Below, one piece after another: positions 44,940-57,153 of a stretch of DNA of 64,000 nt (its first letter is position 1; every line of letters starts with the position of its first letter). Origin of the DNA: Rotaria socialis (Eukaryota; Rotifera; Eurotatoria; Philodinida; Philodinidae); the NCBI GenBank assembly GCA_905331475.1, contig CAJNYU010002705.1, positions 42,600 to 106,599 of the forward strand, written 5' to 3'. The notes beneath the pieces are model-generated. The model worked only from the letters and a program-made list of their open reading frames with translations, did no database searches and was not told where the DNA came from. The translations under genes were made by a program, and so were the position numbers.

Positions 44940-46923
44940 TTAAAAATGTTCTAATGTTCGTTTTTTTTCATAGGCGATCGTTGTTGTTGAGACTGGAATA
45001 ATGATTCTTGCATCGTCATTTTGTCGTTGTTGAATATGTTTTCCTTCTTGATATACCATCGATGACGCCGATGGAATAAAAAGTGTACTTTCCTCAATAT
45101 TTTGTCCTATTTGACGAACTGTTGTTTGCATTTGTTGAGTTTTAACAGTTTCTGTAACGGTTTTTTCACTTTCTTCGGCACCTGAAATATCATTAGCTTG
45201 ATCTTGTTGAGAATTACTTGCCACTATTAAGTTATTCAGTGCGGATGACGAGGGTGATAAAATGCTCTCATATATATTACTACTACTTGTCTCATTTGAT
45301 TTTTGTATCCGAACAAGATCTTTAATTTCAATTTCGACTTCATCGACACCCGCTGTTTTATATTCATCTTCATCTTCCAATGTCGGTAAAGCTAAAGATA
45401 AAAGTATAAATTAATAATGATAAATAAGTCTGAATAACTCACGTTGTCGTCTTGGTGTGAAAACACGAACTGTCTCATAGACTGATTCGGAATCATGTCC
45501 ACTCATTTCACTGGTTGTTGAATCTTCATCAGTTCTTCGAGACATTTTTCCTCCTAATTTTCGATTAGGAATACGTCGAACTTCCGGAATAACAGGCCGA
45601 TGCATGTAAATATTTGGTTGTTTTTCATATTTAACATTTTGATTGAGTAGTGACGGATCATTGATTACAATTTCGGAAGCTGCTTTTTTCGGATCTTCAT
45701 TATTAAAATTTTCATTTACACTTGCTTTTTCCCAATCTATGTAGAAACAAAAAATACTTTTTCGATGAATAAAATCTTAAAAAAAAGGTTTTACTTGGAT
45801 TTTCAGCAATACGCTCAGCAGCCATGTTAACTGTTGTTACTGTTGGTCCTGGAAGTCGTTGAATTTCTTGATCATGTAAATGATTTGATGTTTCACGTAA
45901 TGGAGGATCGTTTTGAATAAAATAATTTTGCTCTTCATTTATGTAATAATTCTTTGTAATATTACGTTGAACATTAGTTTCGATATTTTCCTTAACGCCT
46001 CCGGATGACTCATCAGCAATAACCGTTACCGGACGGCGACTAAACGGATTGGTTGTATGATTTTGAATTTCTTCTTCAGAAATAAATTCCGAACCAGATT
46101 CAAATACGTCATTTTCAGCATCTTCAACTATCGCTGTTACATAAGGAGTTGCGCCAACATAAAATTCATCTTCAACTATACGACGTTCATGAATATCTCG
46201 AAAGTTGGCATCACTACCGGCTTGTACAACATAAGGCGGAACTGGGGGTAAGGGAGCTATTGCAAGGCGTTGATTGTTTGCAATATATAGATTATTTAGA
46301 TCTTGTGCATAAGTTGCATTCAAAAATCTTTCGCGCAATGATTTACGCTAAACACAAAGAGAAGTAGAATAGAGAAACTTTTTGAAACGATTAAAAAAAA
46401 AGAACACGCACATCAGCTGCATAGTTGCGATGTCGCCACCATCGACAACAGTAACGTAAAAGGAAGAGAAGTAGTAACAACCAACAACAAAGCAAAGCCA
46501 ATAGAGCCCATATAGCTAAAGCAGTGTTGAGCCACCACGGATACGGAGTGCTGAAAGAGAAAAGATTCAATTAACAGACAGAATCCATTTCCCTCTGAAT
46601 GGAGCTCTGACTAAGTTTGTCTCTATTTGCTTATAACGATAGCAGAGTTTATGATTTTCGGCGCGTTGACATGATCGTGTCCGTGAAAGAAGTTTTTGTC
46701 AGAAAAAAAAAGATTTTTTTTTCATTAAAACTTCCGATATCACAATCACACCTACGAATGAGATACGTGATCTCAGAACATTCAAACCAATAAATTATTG
46801 TATTAGAAAAAGATTTTCAAGAGTAAAACAAAAGGATTTTCAAAGATAATCTACTTACATGACTCCACTACCGTAAGCCGGCAACGGTAGTAAACCTTGG
46901 TCTGGTGTAACAATATTACCCAT
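44940..46923 (-). CDS. Single-pass membrane protein with long disordered tail
   Basis: Exons 46923-46859, 46550-46412, 46347-45795, 45736-45443 and 45391-44940 join in phase to 500 residues. The N-terminus is short (MGNIVTPDQGLLPLPAYGSG). One strong membrane helix follows at about residues 32-55 (LALLCCWLLLLLFLLRYCC), then a basic WRHRN stop-transfer stretch. There is no signal peptide, so the short N-terminus is probably outside and the 440-residue tail inside. The tail is acidic, Ser/Thr/Gln-rich and disordered, with PxxP-like (PLPPVPPY) and Ser/Thr-rich stretches (SRRTDEDSTTSEMSG). I recognise no family. It could be a membrane-anchored signalling or scaffold protein; that is a guess from composition. 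Confidence 0.75.
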
Positions 46924-47393
46924 GATTTGTATGAAACGAATGCGCCAGTTTCATTCGTTCTCTCACTTGTATTCTTTCTTTTGAATTATTCTTACTACTG
47001 CAATCAAATTAGTTTTTAATAAGGTAATACAAAAGATGCCATGAAATTTTTCTTATTTCTTTATTCGTTTACATCATGTGCAATTCATATTATTTATCAA
47101 TGAATATTTCTTGATATGGTGTAGAACGTTTTTTTTTGTTATTTAGAACTATTTATATTATTCATAGAAAAAAAAAATCTACAAATGATATTTATGTGAA
47201 GATAAAATTTACTCTTTTAAATAAAAAATGAAAATTATATCATAGTAATTATTTCTATGGCAAAAGTTGTTGATAATTATTTTTCTCGAATAAAGAATAT
47301 TGTGGTCATCTTGAGTATATGTTTGATTTGTTAAGCTTCAAAATACGAAAACGATTGATGATTATCCATTGCATTCCAAACATTTTATACAGC
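46924..47393. other. Intergenic, no gene seen
   Basis: AT-rich spacer between two minus-strand genes. It contains the presumed promoter of the membrane protein and the 3' flank of the disordered protein. Confidence 0.55.
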
Positions 47394-48654
47394 TTAAATT
47401 GCATTTCTACTATTGATGATTGCTGGATCTTCTTCAACAAGTCGACATGCCGATACAACTTCACCCATAGCAGATCTTCCAGTTGAATACTGATGGTGCA
47501 TAGCCGTAGTAGTTGATAGCGTTGGCACTGAAGAAGGATATGGCTGATGATAAAATCGTTCATAGGGAAATAGTGGAATTCCATTTCGGGAGAGAGCAAC
47601 ATTAATATAACGAATGTCATCGAGTGAAAATTCTGCAGCAGCTCGCGAAGGATAATCGTTAAGATGATAATTATAACTTGGATTAAGTCCACAAGGAATC
47701 GATGTTAAATTTGAATCATAACCATACTCATGTACAGAAGCATTAGATGGAAAATCATGTCGTGTAATATGACTTGCAATGCCAGTTTGACGTCGTTCAC
47801 GTTCCAAACATTCACGTAAACAATGTTCCAATTGTGAAAAAGTACCAGTACCCAGATACGAAACGGATCCGCCTTGTGGATGGACTTTTTCAAATACACT
47901 TTCTTGTGTTCTTGATATTCCGGATTGATGTGGATATGTTGATGTATTAGGTCTATTCGCGTCTATGTTTTGACCATTTATTCGAACATTTCCTCCACCT
48001 GAACCAATGGGTTTTGTTTGAGTAGGAGCTGGTGTTGATGTTGGCGTTGACGTTGTCGTATCATCAGTGAGACGCCGTGCATAAGAATTTTGTTGATCCG
48101 GATTGACACGACGTAAAGCTGGTCTTAGGAACGGTTTATCATCAGATACTTCAGCTGCATTAGTATCACTACCACTGGTTGGTCGTATACTTGATTGATA
48201 AGCTCCATTTCTGCTTGCCGGTGTATTTGTAGATGCTGATGGTGTTGTTGCTTTTGGCTGTGCTGTTGTTGTTGTTGATTGTGAAGCAGGCGGCGTTGTT
48301 GGACCTGTATATTTTCAATGAATATAGATTTATTTAGAAAAATATTTAATAAAACATACTCAACGGAACAAGCGGTTTCGAATAGGCATAATCAGTTTTC
48401 GGCCGATTTGGAAAACGATATCTTAACGCAGCTATGTATTGATCTTCACGTGGAGGTGGTGGACCTTTTTTTTGAGACTCACTGATATCTTCTGGTGCTG
48501 CTTCATACTCATTGTCGTCTCGTTCATATTCTTCGTTCAGCGATGAACGTCGTTGATATGGATGGTCATTTTCTCTTGACATGGGCCCGCCACGATATGA
48601 ATCAGTTTTCGATGTAGTCGGTGAACGTGTTGATTCTCGTTCGTCACCAAACAT
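47394..48654 (-). CDS. Disordered Ser/Thr/Pro-rich protein, two exons
   Basis: Exons 48654-48360 and 48304-47394 join in phase to 401 residues. I use the Met at 48654 (MFGDERESTRSPTTSKTD) because the bases before it look like the end of an upstream non-coding exon; an in-frame Met at 48702 is possible. The first exon is charged (RDDNEYEAAPEDISESQ, then KKGPPPPRED). The second opens with a low-complexity Thr/Pro/Ser region (TTPPASQSTTTTAQP). It later has one compact Cys pair in a basic helix (LEHCLRECLERERRQTG) and a Tyr-rich end. There is no membrane helix or signal peptide. No family is recognised. It is probably a cytosolic scaffold-like protein. Confidence 0.7.
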
Positions 48655-48702
48655 AAGTGTATTACCAGCTAGGCAATATAAATTCGATTTTGATTCAAAC
48701 AC

Positions 48703-49151
48703 GCTATTCTGTTATAGAAAGGCCTTGAGAATAGCAAAAGCCTTGCTCCCTCTCTCTCTCTCTCTCGCTTTTTTGTCGTTGTGTGTGTGTAAACTTATCA
48801 CGTACAATATGTTGTTGTTTTACAAATAGCAGTGACGTCCCTGTGTGGTTTTGTGTAATATTAACGATAGTGTATGCAGCTATTTAGAAAAGAACGACCG
48901 TGGTAGAGGTGAGCAATGAGAAAAAAATGCAGCTACGCATCACGGCACTCAATGCAATTTTGCTGTCTCTTTTCCTACAATCGATGAATATTATTTTAAA
49001 AAATCGGCCTTCGTCTCTATAATGACACAACACGTGCGTCAATACAATTATTTATTTATTAGTCAATATATTTCTCTTTTAAATATACAATAAATCATAG
49101 GTCATCCATGACATTCTTATATTTAGAAAAAGAATCAAAATATTTTCTTCT
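48703..49151. other. Intergenic with CT and GT microsatellites
   Basis: A CT run at about 48751-48769 and a GT run at about 48780-48789 lie in the presumed promoter of the disordered-protein gene. I see no gene. Confidence 0.6.
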
Positions 49152-50481
49152 TTAGTATTTTTCCATTGATTCATATATCCAATCAATATCGGCTGAAACA
49201 GACGCAAATGCGTTATCATGATTGACATTTTGTGAACATTCGTCAAGACCAAAACTGGCCACACCAAATAGATGCCATTTCCATTCGGTTTTATTATTAT
49301 TATTTGATTGAACACGTGCGCGCACCATTAAACCAGTGCCTGAATCTCCACTACAAATATTATTTCCACGTTCATTTCGTCCGCATATATGTAATGTTTT
49401 ATCGACCATTAAAGCACGACAGGCACGCGGTGATATTCGAATTCGGGCTTTACGTGGTACATTGACAGCTGTTGAACTAGGCGATGAATGTCCCCAGCCA
49501 GCTGTAAATGCTAATTTACCATCTTGCAATTGATCGCTGTGCGTTGGTAAACAAGCTACATTAATTAAATTCGTCAATGGTACTGGTCTAGCTAATTTAA
49601 TTAATGCTAGATCATGAATTGGTGCTGGTGATAATCGACTAATACGAAATTTTGGATGAATTAAATACAGAGCTGGTTGTTTCATATATTCATGTCTGCT
49701 TGTTTTAAGTCGATCATAATGTCCCATAAAAAGATTAATACCATTAGCTGGATAAGGACGATTTTTTTGACTATCAAACATACAATGAGCAGCAGTTATG
49801 ACCCATTGTGGATGAATAAGTGTACCACCACAAAGCGTAACTGTACGCGAATGTATATTCGAACGACTTTCAATACGAACCTTTGAAAACGAAATAAGAT
49901 AAGTTTTGTTTTTCCTGTAAAATGAAATGACAAATGTGAATACTTACGAGCCATGGATATTCCGCTGGGCGTAATGTATTCTTAACACTTGTACTTATTT
50001 TAACTTGTAGCGTTCCTTTTTTTATCGAAGGATAATTTTGAACTGAGCCACATTTATTAAAATCATAATCTTGTGTTGGTTGGTGATATTCGTCTAAATG
50101 AGTATTGTTGACTATTGAAATACAATGACGTCCTCCGCAGGGTTCAACAATCATTCGACGACCTCCATCCATGGTATAAAAAGTAAAACAATTAAGACAA
50201 GCAATCTTATTCTGAAGTGGAAAAATAAGCATTGTTGATTACAAATTTAGAAAGAAAAAAGCAAGAATTTTTTTTAATACATTGTTATTTCTGTATGCTG
50301 ATGGTTGAAATGGAGAATGCATCGTTTCTTCAGAATCATCGAAGAATAATATTCCAGTTGGCCATTTTTGTTCATTAGATACCTATACTTAATAAATTGA
50401 AGATAAAATAAAATAAACAACTTAGAGACTTACATAATAGTTCAATGAAAAAAATAAGATAAAATATTGTATTTTCTTCAT
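49152..50481 (-). CDS. Secreted trypsin-like serine protease (S1), four exons
   Basis: Exons 50481-50434, 50382-50281, 50211-49948 and 49880-49152 join in phase 0 to 380 residues. A short hydrophobic N-terminus (MKKIQYFILFFSLNYY) acts as signal peptide. A Cys-containing pro-region of about 115 residues follows. The protease domain holds the catalytic triad: His170 in VITAAHC, Asp in IHDLALIKL and Ser in CSGDSGTG. The usual GDSGG is GDSGT here, a change beside the catalytic Ser that may alter activity. The activation site is unusual, since the pro-region joins at NTLRPAEYPWLVRIES with no IVGG. The domain ends IDWIYESM, the normal C-terminal helix. It is probably a clip- or chymotrypsin-like extracellular enzyme or a non-catalytic homologue. 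Confidence 0.88.
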
Positions 50482-51083
50482 TTGTATGTGTTAACCTGTA
50501 AGATATTCTACAACAACAACAACAACAACAAGAAACAAAGGAGGTCCATTATTTTTCTGCTCCCTTTTTATATTACGCATCATTTTTATTCATACAAAAG
50601 AGAAGTACGTGCACATATGTAATTCAATACTTTCATCGTTCTCAATTAAGATACCAAAAAACTTTGCCTTATCATTTCTTTTTTTTTATTGCGGTGTCTA
50701 TTCTGCTTCGGGCCAGCAAACGTCAAAACAAACACTTAACGCTTTTAAATGAATAGAAATATTTAAAGTTTTGACATGTGTAACATATTCAATTCCGACT
50801 AGAAAAATAAAACAAGAAAATAAAAGAAAAATCCCTACGATGTTATAGTAGATGATGAGTAGTATTTGAAGACATCGAATTGATTTCCCAAGAGAAACAA
50901 ATTTAAAAGATTCAATTAAGTGAAAAATTGCAAGCTAATTTTTCTTCGGTGCTATCAGTCTCAAGTGACAAAAAAAAACAGATAATATCTGATGAGTTTC
51001 ATTTCAATAGATGCTCCTATGCTTTTAACATATACTAAAACTCTGAAAAATATCTTATTATTCACGCTGGAATGTCTTTCTGA
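50482..51083. other. Intergenic, no gene seen
   Basis: A CAA trinucleotide run lies at about 50507-50532, just upstream of the protease start. The rest is AT-rich and shows no gene. Confidence 0.55.
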
Positions 51084-51338
51084 GATGCCGATGAAAAAAA
51101 TTCATTTCTTGGAGAAGTTAAAAATATTACTAATTCTCTCAAAGGGAAATATATTCTCTACGAAAAGTACTTCATAGCTGAGAGGAACGAAAAATTTTCT
51201 CACGCTTTATTACACTCTACGAACGATTATTATCAAGATGCATTTATTCTGAGATGTTTAAATATTTTACATGAGTTGCTCTTCTTAATGAAGTATAAAA
51301 ATCAGAAAGAAATGGAATCACTCTGTAGTAGGATTTAG
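51084..51338 (+). pseudogene. Coding-like relic of unknown family, copy 1
   Basis: The frame is open from 51084 to TAG at 51336-51338 and reads FLGEVKNITNSLKGKYILYE, then KYFIAERNEKFSHALL and LRCLNILHELLFLMKY. Its composition looks coding rather than random AT sequence. A related stretch with a frameshift lies at 57062-57153 (FLREIQNIT, then LLYEKYLIGEKNQNFE in another frame). The DNA upstream of both is also similar (TTTCATTTCAATAG). I do not recognise the family. A missing start and the broken partner suggest both are remnants. Confidence 0.4.
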
Positions 51339-52165
51339 TGAATTTAATTTAATTTTCATATTTTAATTGATTTACTATTTATAGTTAAAAGGTATTGAGA
51401 AAGACAACGAAAACAAAATTGTATTAACGACTGCTATGTTTTCATCCTCATTACATGAGGTAGGGTTAATATTTTTAATATGCAAACTCGAAATGTGATG
51501 TACATACGTAAAACGGATAACAGTTATTTAATGTTATCTGCAGCGGTAAGAAATTTGTCTTTAAAAATTAAAAAATTTGAAAATAGTTACTCGGTGGAAA
51601 TAGCAACAGCTGTAAATTTTTTTGAAATCTACTCACATCAAATTGTTCAGATGCCCTCCTGTTTTCTCTATTTGTAACGAAGAATATATTTTGATATTGG
51701 ACAACTATTGAATCTATGACATATCTACGAGCTTTAAATCTCATGGGCACGAACATTGGCATTATATCATTCTTGATGCTCTAATCAAACGTGTACAGTG
51801 GACAATCTTGAAAAAAATAAGGCGGATTTCTTCAACGTCTATCACAGAATCCTATTATTTTTCTACTTTTTGTATACTTAAAAATTTGAATAGCTTGCAC
51901 AAGTGTCAACGTAAATTTTCGCTATGTGATATAAAGGAACATTATTTTGTTTCGTTGTTCAGATACGTTGGATGTATTCAAAAATGTTGAATAAATACTC
52001 GTATTTTGATACAATTTATTTAGGGATTTATTTATTTGTATCGATTTGTAGAAGAATAATTAAGCAGTTAAACGAAAAGCAAAACTAAATTAATGGCTTG
52101 CTAAAAAAAAGTATGATAAACGGTTTACATTGAGGTTATTTTTATAGGATTTCTTCGCTTCACCG
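51339..52165. other. Intergenic, no gene seen
   Basis: AT-rich sequence downstream of the secreted orphan gene. No coding frame with a recognisable pattern. Confidence 0.55.
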
Positions 52166-54257
52166 CTATTTATGCGCTGCACTAAAATCCGTTGTGACGT
52201 GCAGCGTCTGAGCTATATTCCCAATGGCAACTAGCATGAAGAATTGTTGAAGTTTAACAGCTTCATCTAATGTTAAAACATGGGGCACCTCTTGTATACT
52301 TTGCTTTGACGACGAGAAAAGGCCACCCAATCGACTTTTTGACGTTGTGACGAGCAATAGATCGGGCGCGATATGATAATCCGAATTGACATCAACAATG
52401 AAGAATGAAGCCGTATCTGTGGTGGAATCACCGGTCTTGAACAAAGTCAAACAACGATACACTCCGTTTTTCGCTGGTGAATATAAATATTGAACTTGTT
52501 CCCAGGAAAAATCATCCGAATAAGTTATTCCCATTATAAAACTATCTGCTTTTGGCAAATCATAGTCCTGTGCGACGGCACGCATGAAGGCTTCAGCTCG
52601 CGAACTTGGCACGTTCATTGCTCGAAGAATTCTCGTTTTTTGATTGAAATAAGAGAAGCCGAAGCGCAGAATCCTTTCTATAGTAACTGTTTTACTTGAT
52701 TTGAGAACATTGATGACTTCTCCAACTGCCTTAGCAGCGCTTGAAACTGCAGTTGCTAATGCTTGAACTTGTAGAGCGATGGTTCGTCCCTCGTTTCGGA
52801 TGCTTGAATTGAAATTGGGATGTGGTCTAGTGACTTCAACATTGAAATCAGATAACATGCGGAACCTTTGTGGAACTATTGCACTCGCCGCTATGAATCG
52901 TAGCATATTGAGAAGAGTTCGTGTTGTTTTCTGTTCCCATGGTGAACTCAATGTGAGTAGACTTTGATTCGAAAATTGACCATCCGAATTGAAGGTAGAT
53001 AATCGTGAAATATTTAACTGATTATACTTCTCCACTGTAGTTGATAATGTACTGTTTCTGGTTGCATTCGATGGAATCATGTCAATCAATATGCGGGATG
53101 AATGAGTGAGCGAAATAACATTCAATGCGTAAGACAAATTATCCGTTTTTTGACCAAGTATCCAGACGTATTTGACAAAGACCTTACTCAAGCCGCTAAC
53201 ATTTTGTGAAGTAAACAGAGTTTCATAGGAGAACTTTGGCAATGCAATTTGCTGTGAATATTCTGAATTGGAATAGAAATCTTCAAAGCCATATTGTTTT
53301 GCTAACGCTGTGCAAAGTTTAGGCATATTATTTTTCGAAACTTTGTTCACTCGAAATATGTGTGTTGATAATTTTAACGAAGCGAAATTTGATTGAATAG
53401 CAGTGAGAACTGAATCGTTGTAAGACATTACCATTTCATTCTTCACTTCTTTTCTTGACAATAGGTTCTCAAGAGTTTCGGTGATGCTATCATATCTATT
53501 TGGAATAAACGTTTTAACCAACGTTTTTGATCCGATATTTGCCAAGTTTTGTTGAGAAAACCAAGCGTACTGATCGACTATCATCTTCTGTCGCACAGTG
53601 TTAAGTTCTTCTGCCGAATGACCGCGTGGTGAAGAATGCTCTTCGTGATGACAGCACCCTTTTGCTTTCCAAAAGTATTTGTTACAGTGCTGACAAACTT
53701 TTACTGAGTATTTAGTGTACTGTTGTTTGACTAGAGCATTGCCATTGATCGCTGCATGCATCAAACCATACGGCTGATCTGGATTCGATGGTGACAAGAG
53801 CTTTGTGGCGACAACTAATAATGTCGATAGTGTAGTGGCCGATCCAGCGTCGAAAGTATATGTTTGAGCCGAGTATGATCCTTCAATTGCAGTCAACATT
53901 AATGTTCGAACGCTACCGATTACTTCGGTGCGAAATGACGCCGGCAAAGACCAATCGTTTACGACACTTTCCAGATTTGAGGAGCCAACTTCCGCTTCAC
54001 CAACAACACCCGTTGTACTTGGCGGTTTCATCAAATCACTCCAGTTGTCTAAAAGAACCCAGTAGATTTCTCTGGATAAAATAATGATCGAGAACAATCC
54101 TACCGGGCACATGTACATTCAATGACTGTGCTAATTGTCTCATAGCAGCGTGAGGCGACAGTGATCGTCCTTTTATGTGAAATGTTGGTGACTTCAAGAA
54201 TGCGTTGCACATTGACAGCAATGCTAAAGTGCACGTGAGTACAAAACTGATTTCCAT
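52166..54257 (-). CDS. Secreted orphan protein, 678 residues, two exons
   Basis: Exon 1 (54257-54104) and exon 2 (54048-52166) join over a 55-bp intron in phase 1. The protein begins with a signal peptide (MEISFVLTCTLALLSMCNA). Exon 2 is one long frame with a Ser/Thr/Asn-rich, evenly mixed composition. A compact Cys/His patch (VCQHCNKYFWKAKGCCHHEE) near residue 155 could bind metal. Several hydrophobic Ala/Val-rich stretches near the end (QALATAVSSAAKAVGEV) look helical but not clearly membrane-spanning. No family is recognised. The continuous frame, good splice sites and signal peptide make it a confident gene. Its function is unknown beyond probable secretion. Confidence 0.8.
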
Positions 54258-55216
54258 CTTTCAGAATGGAAGAAATAGAATAGTAACGAAATCTGAAAAA
54301 CAACTTTTCACGATGATCGAATGGCGAGGGTGTGGGTGACGGGTACCCGGAAGGGGTGCAGGGGGTATCCGGGATACTTCAAATGTGGTTGTGAGTAATG
54401 GATATCATGGAGGAGTGCTCAAATGTGGGTGTGGGTGAAGGGTATATATTTATTTTATTCATATGTTGCATATATCGGAAAGTTAAACTAAAATTAAATC
54501 TAGGAATATATTTAGTTTTAGTTTAACTTTTTATTTTCTCCATTTATATTCGAACTCGAATTAGACAGTTACTCGGATTTTTTTTACAGCGTATTCTTAC
54601 AGACACGCATATATTTATATAGATGGATAGACATCGGGGAGCAACTGCAATCGCTCCACTGATTTGTATAAAAGAGTCATTCGGTAGAATAGGTTATTCA
54701 CTTATTTGTCTATCCAACATAGTTCTTCACCCAATAAACCATAGCTTTATTTAAATTTTGAATATAACATAAATACTTCACGAATTTCTCAAATAAAACA
54801 CTCCATACATCAGAAATTATGTGTATGAATAAATCAGTGCTAATCGTCGAAATCAAGCGAATGAACACTTCCATCTTACTTTTTTCTCAGCATACTCTTT
54901 TACTTCCCACAATTCAGTTTCCACGTAGTTGGAAGATTTGCCCCTCGACGCACCCGTGAATTAATAATGCAAAAAAAATGAATAATATTCCATCTGATTT
55001 TTGAAAATTATGTTCGATCAAGCTTTGTTATTGAGTCATCTAGCGTGCACGAAGTCATACCAAATAGGCATACACAAGTTCCAATCGAAACTGGGTGACT
55101 GAAGGACTGGAACCGAGTCCGATCGTGCTGATGCATGTCAAAAACCGAAGCATAAATGAAACTGTTCTAAAACCATGAATTGAAACAGCCAACCCATGTT
55201 GCAAGTACCGGACCAT
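54258..55216. other. Intergenic with telomere-like tracts and repeat debris
   Basis: G-rich telomere-like tracts occur at 54327-54345 (GAGGGTGTGGGTGACGGG) and 54423-54442 (ATGTGGGTGTGGGTGAAGGG). A hairpin with arms of about 20 bp lies at 54479-54530 (TTAAACTAAAATTAAAT against ATTTAGTTTTAGTTTAA). A lone Tc1/mariner-type terminus is at 54573-54593. A single GGGGAGCAACTGCAAT unit follows at about 54638. There is no gene. Confidence 0.65.
54573..54593. mobile_element. Solo Tc1/mariner-type terminus
   Basis: The sequence CGGATTTTTTTTACAGCGTA matches the right end of the element at 4631-4803 (CGGATTTTTTTTACAGTGTA) with one difference. No left terminus was found, so it is probably a truncated copy. 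Confidence 0.55.
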
Positions 55217-55480
55217 TTTTTGCGGTAAATTACACTGATATGGGAGTCGGTAGCCGTACCGGTAAAATCGCGGTAAACCGACGCTGTTTTGTGCATGTTT
55301 ATGACATGTAAAAGTAAGAAAAAAGTTGTTGAAAATAGCTTAATTGCTGATTTGGAACACTTTTTTTGTCAAAGATTATAGACGAACCGGTTAACCGCGG
55401 TAAATTTGAGTAAATTTTCACTGATGGGAGCCGGTAATCTGACCAGTAAAACCGTGGTTAACCGCCGATTTTCATGTGGT
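55217..55480. repeat. Two diverged tandem units with GCGGTAAA and GGTTAACCG motifs
   Basis: A unit starting GCGGTAAATTACACTGATAT at about 55217 and another starting GCGGTAAATTTGAG at about 55399 share the order GCGGTAAA, CACTGATRGGAG, CGGTA, CCGTGGTTAACCG. The unit length is about 180 bp. Related motifs occur at 39955-40100. The nature is unknown; possibly transposon debris. Confidence 0.5.
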
Positions 55481-57061
55481 TTTTATTACATGGGTACTCA
55501 CTGGTATTAGACTTGAACAGTGGTCGATCTTAACAATTTGGATTGGTGGGTCATACATTTCTTCTTACAGTGATACTTGGGCCCTGGACTCTGTATTAAA
55601 ATCAATGATACCCAGAGTCAGCACAATAACAAACTGACATAGAAAGTTCAAGAAATTATTGCTGAGTAGTCATCGAAAATTTCACACGACTCAACTAACA
55701 TCTAAAGGATAAATTATGATTAAGTTACAAAACAACGACACACACGAAGAGAAGAAACAAATGTCTCCCTTTGGTTCAACAATCAGGCTTAACTGGACGG
55801 ATTTTTCTTATCGTTCACCAATGTATCATCATTTTTGTTCATACTATATTTAGATTTATTTAATGCCAATAATTACGAACATCCGAAAATAGAATGCTTG
55901 AAAGAAATCAATGCAACATTTTGTAAGCGATCATTTCTTTCTTCGATGTAACTTTCACCTTTCGTTTCTCGCTTCCACGATGTTTTTGATTCTCAGTTAG
56001 TTGTTTTGTTCTTTTGACCTTAGAACTTTATTTCGTTATTTTAACTGAGCATCGAGGATATAACATATTTTTCTTCGTCACAGACATCAACCAGTATTTC
56101 AACATCCGCTCCGTTTTTAGAAGAATACATTTGATTTATCGTTATGAGACGAGACCTTTTAGATCAATAAAAACACTATCTCTTGAAAATAAACAACTGA
56201 AAGTCGAAAATTTCAACTCTATTAATGACGCATGAAAATTTTTGTACACAATTTTCTCGCCGAGTTGAAAACTAGTCCAACGAGATACACTAATTTCATT
56301 CAAGAAACTGAGGTATTTTGTGAAAACTAGAAACATGCTGAATAAAAAAGATTCGAGCTCAAAAATTCCGACAAAATATTGGTAGATTGAGATTTTTTGC
56401 CCTAGAAAATATCGAAATAGATTTTATACAAAATTGTGATTACTGAAAAATATTGTTTTTTTGATCGAAAACATCGAATAGCATTAGTGCAACTTTCAAG
56501 CTTATGCATAATCACAGTTTCTATCGCATCAACAGATTCAGTCAACAATACTATCAAGTTTCATTTTACTAAAAGATCTTTTTAAACTAGTGTTGACAAT
56601 CCGGTATTCTATACGTCTGCATTCGCTTGTACTTTACTTGTGCAGATAATTTATATTTGGTTTGATTGAATTTTTATAGATTTGTTGCTTATTATATGTT
56701 GTGAAGATACTTATTCTGAATTATACGATGAAACTCGTGTAACAAAAGCAAGACATTGACTTTTACATGAATCCCTAGATGCAATGAATCATTTGTGGTT
56801 TGTTTGATAGTGTAACAAGGCGCTTTTGTCTATCTCGAATCAACCCTTGATATGTGTGATATGATTGACTCTTTTCTACATATGGACCCAGCCCTACTAA
56901 GATAACTGGCATTTGGACACAACAACTAATATTGATTTTGGAACTGACAATTGATTGATTTCATTTCAATAGGCACTCATAGACTTGTCAAAATCTTATT
57001 TTTATATCATTCATCTAATGATTCGTTTGGTAAATGTTGACAAAATAGATAGGCGCAGTCA
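55481..57061. other. Intergenic, no gene seen
   Basis: AT-rich sequence. The frames at 56014-56336 on both strands have no recognisable family. Confidence 0.5.
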
Positions 57062-57153
57062 TTTCTGAGAGAAATTCAAAACATCACTAAACCTGGAATG
57101 GAAGCGCTTGCTCTACGAAAAGTACCTCATAGGCGAGAAGAACCAAAACTTTG
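57062..57153 (+). pseudogene. Coding-like relic of unknown family, copy 2 (frameshifted)
   Basis: It resembles the relic at 51084-51338: FLREIQNITKP in one frame, then LLYEKYLIGEKNQNFE in another. A frameshift lies between them near 57097. It is too short and broken to encode a protein. Confidence 0.35.

Noticed and set aside
54310-54450. True telomere at this position
   Set aside because: Unique coding DNA continues on both sides and the tracts are short and degenerate, so it is interstitial.
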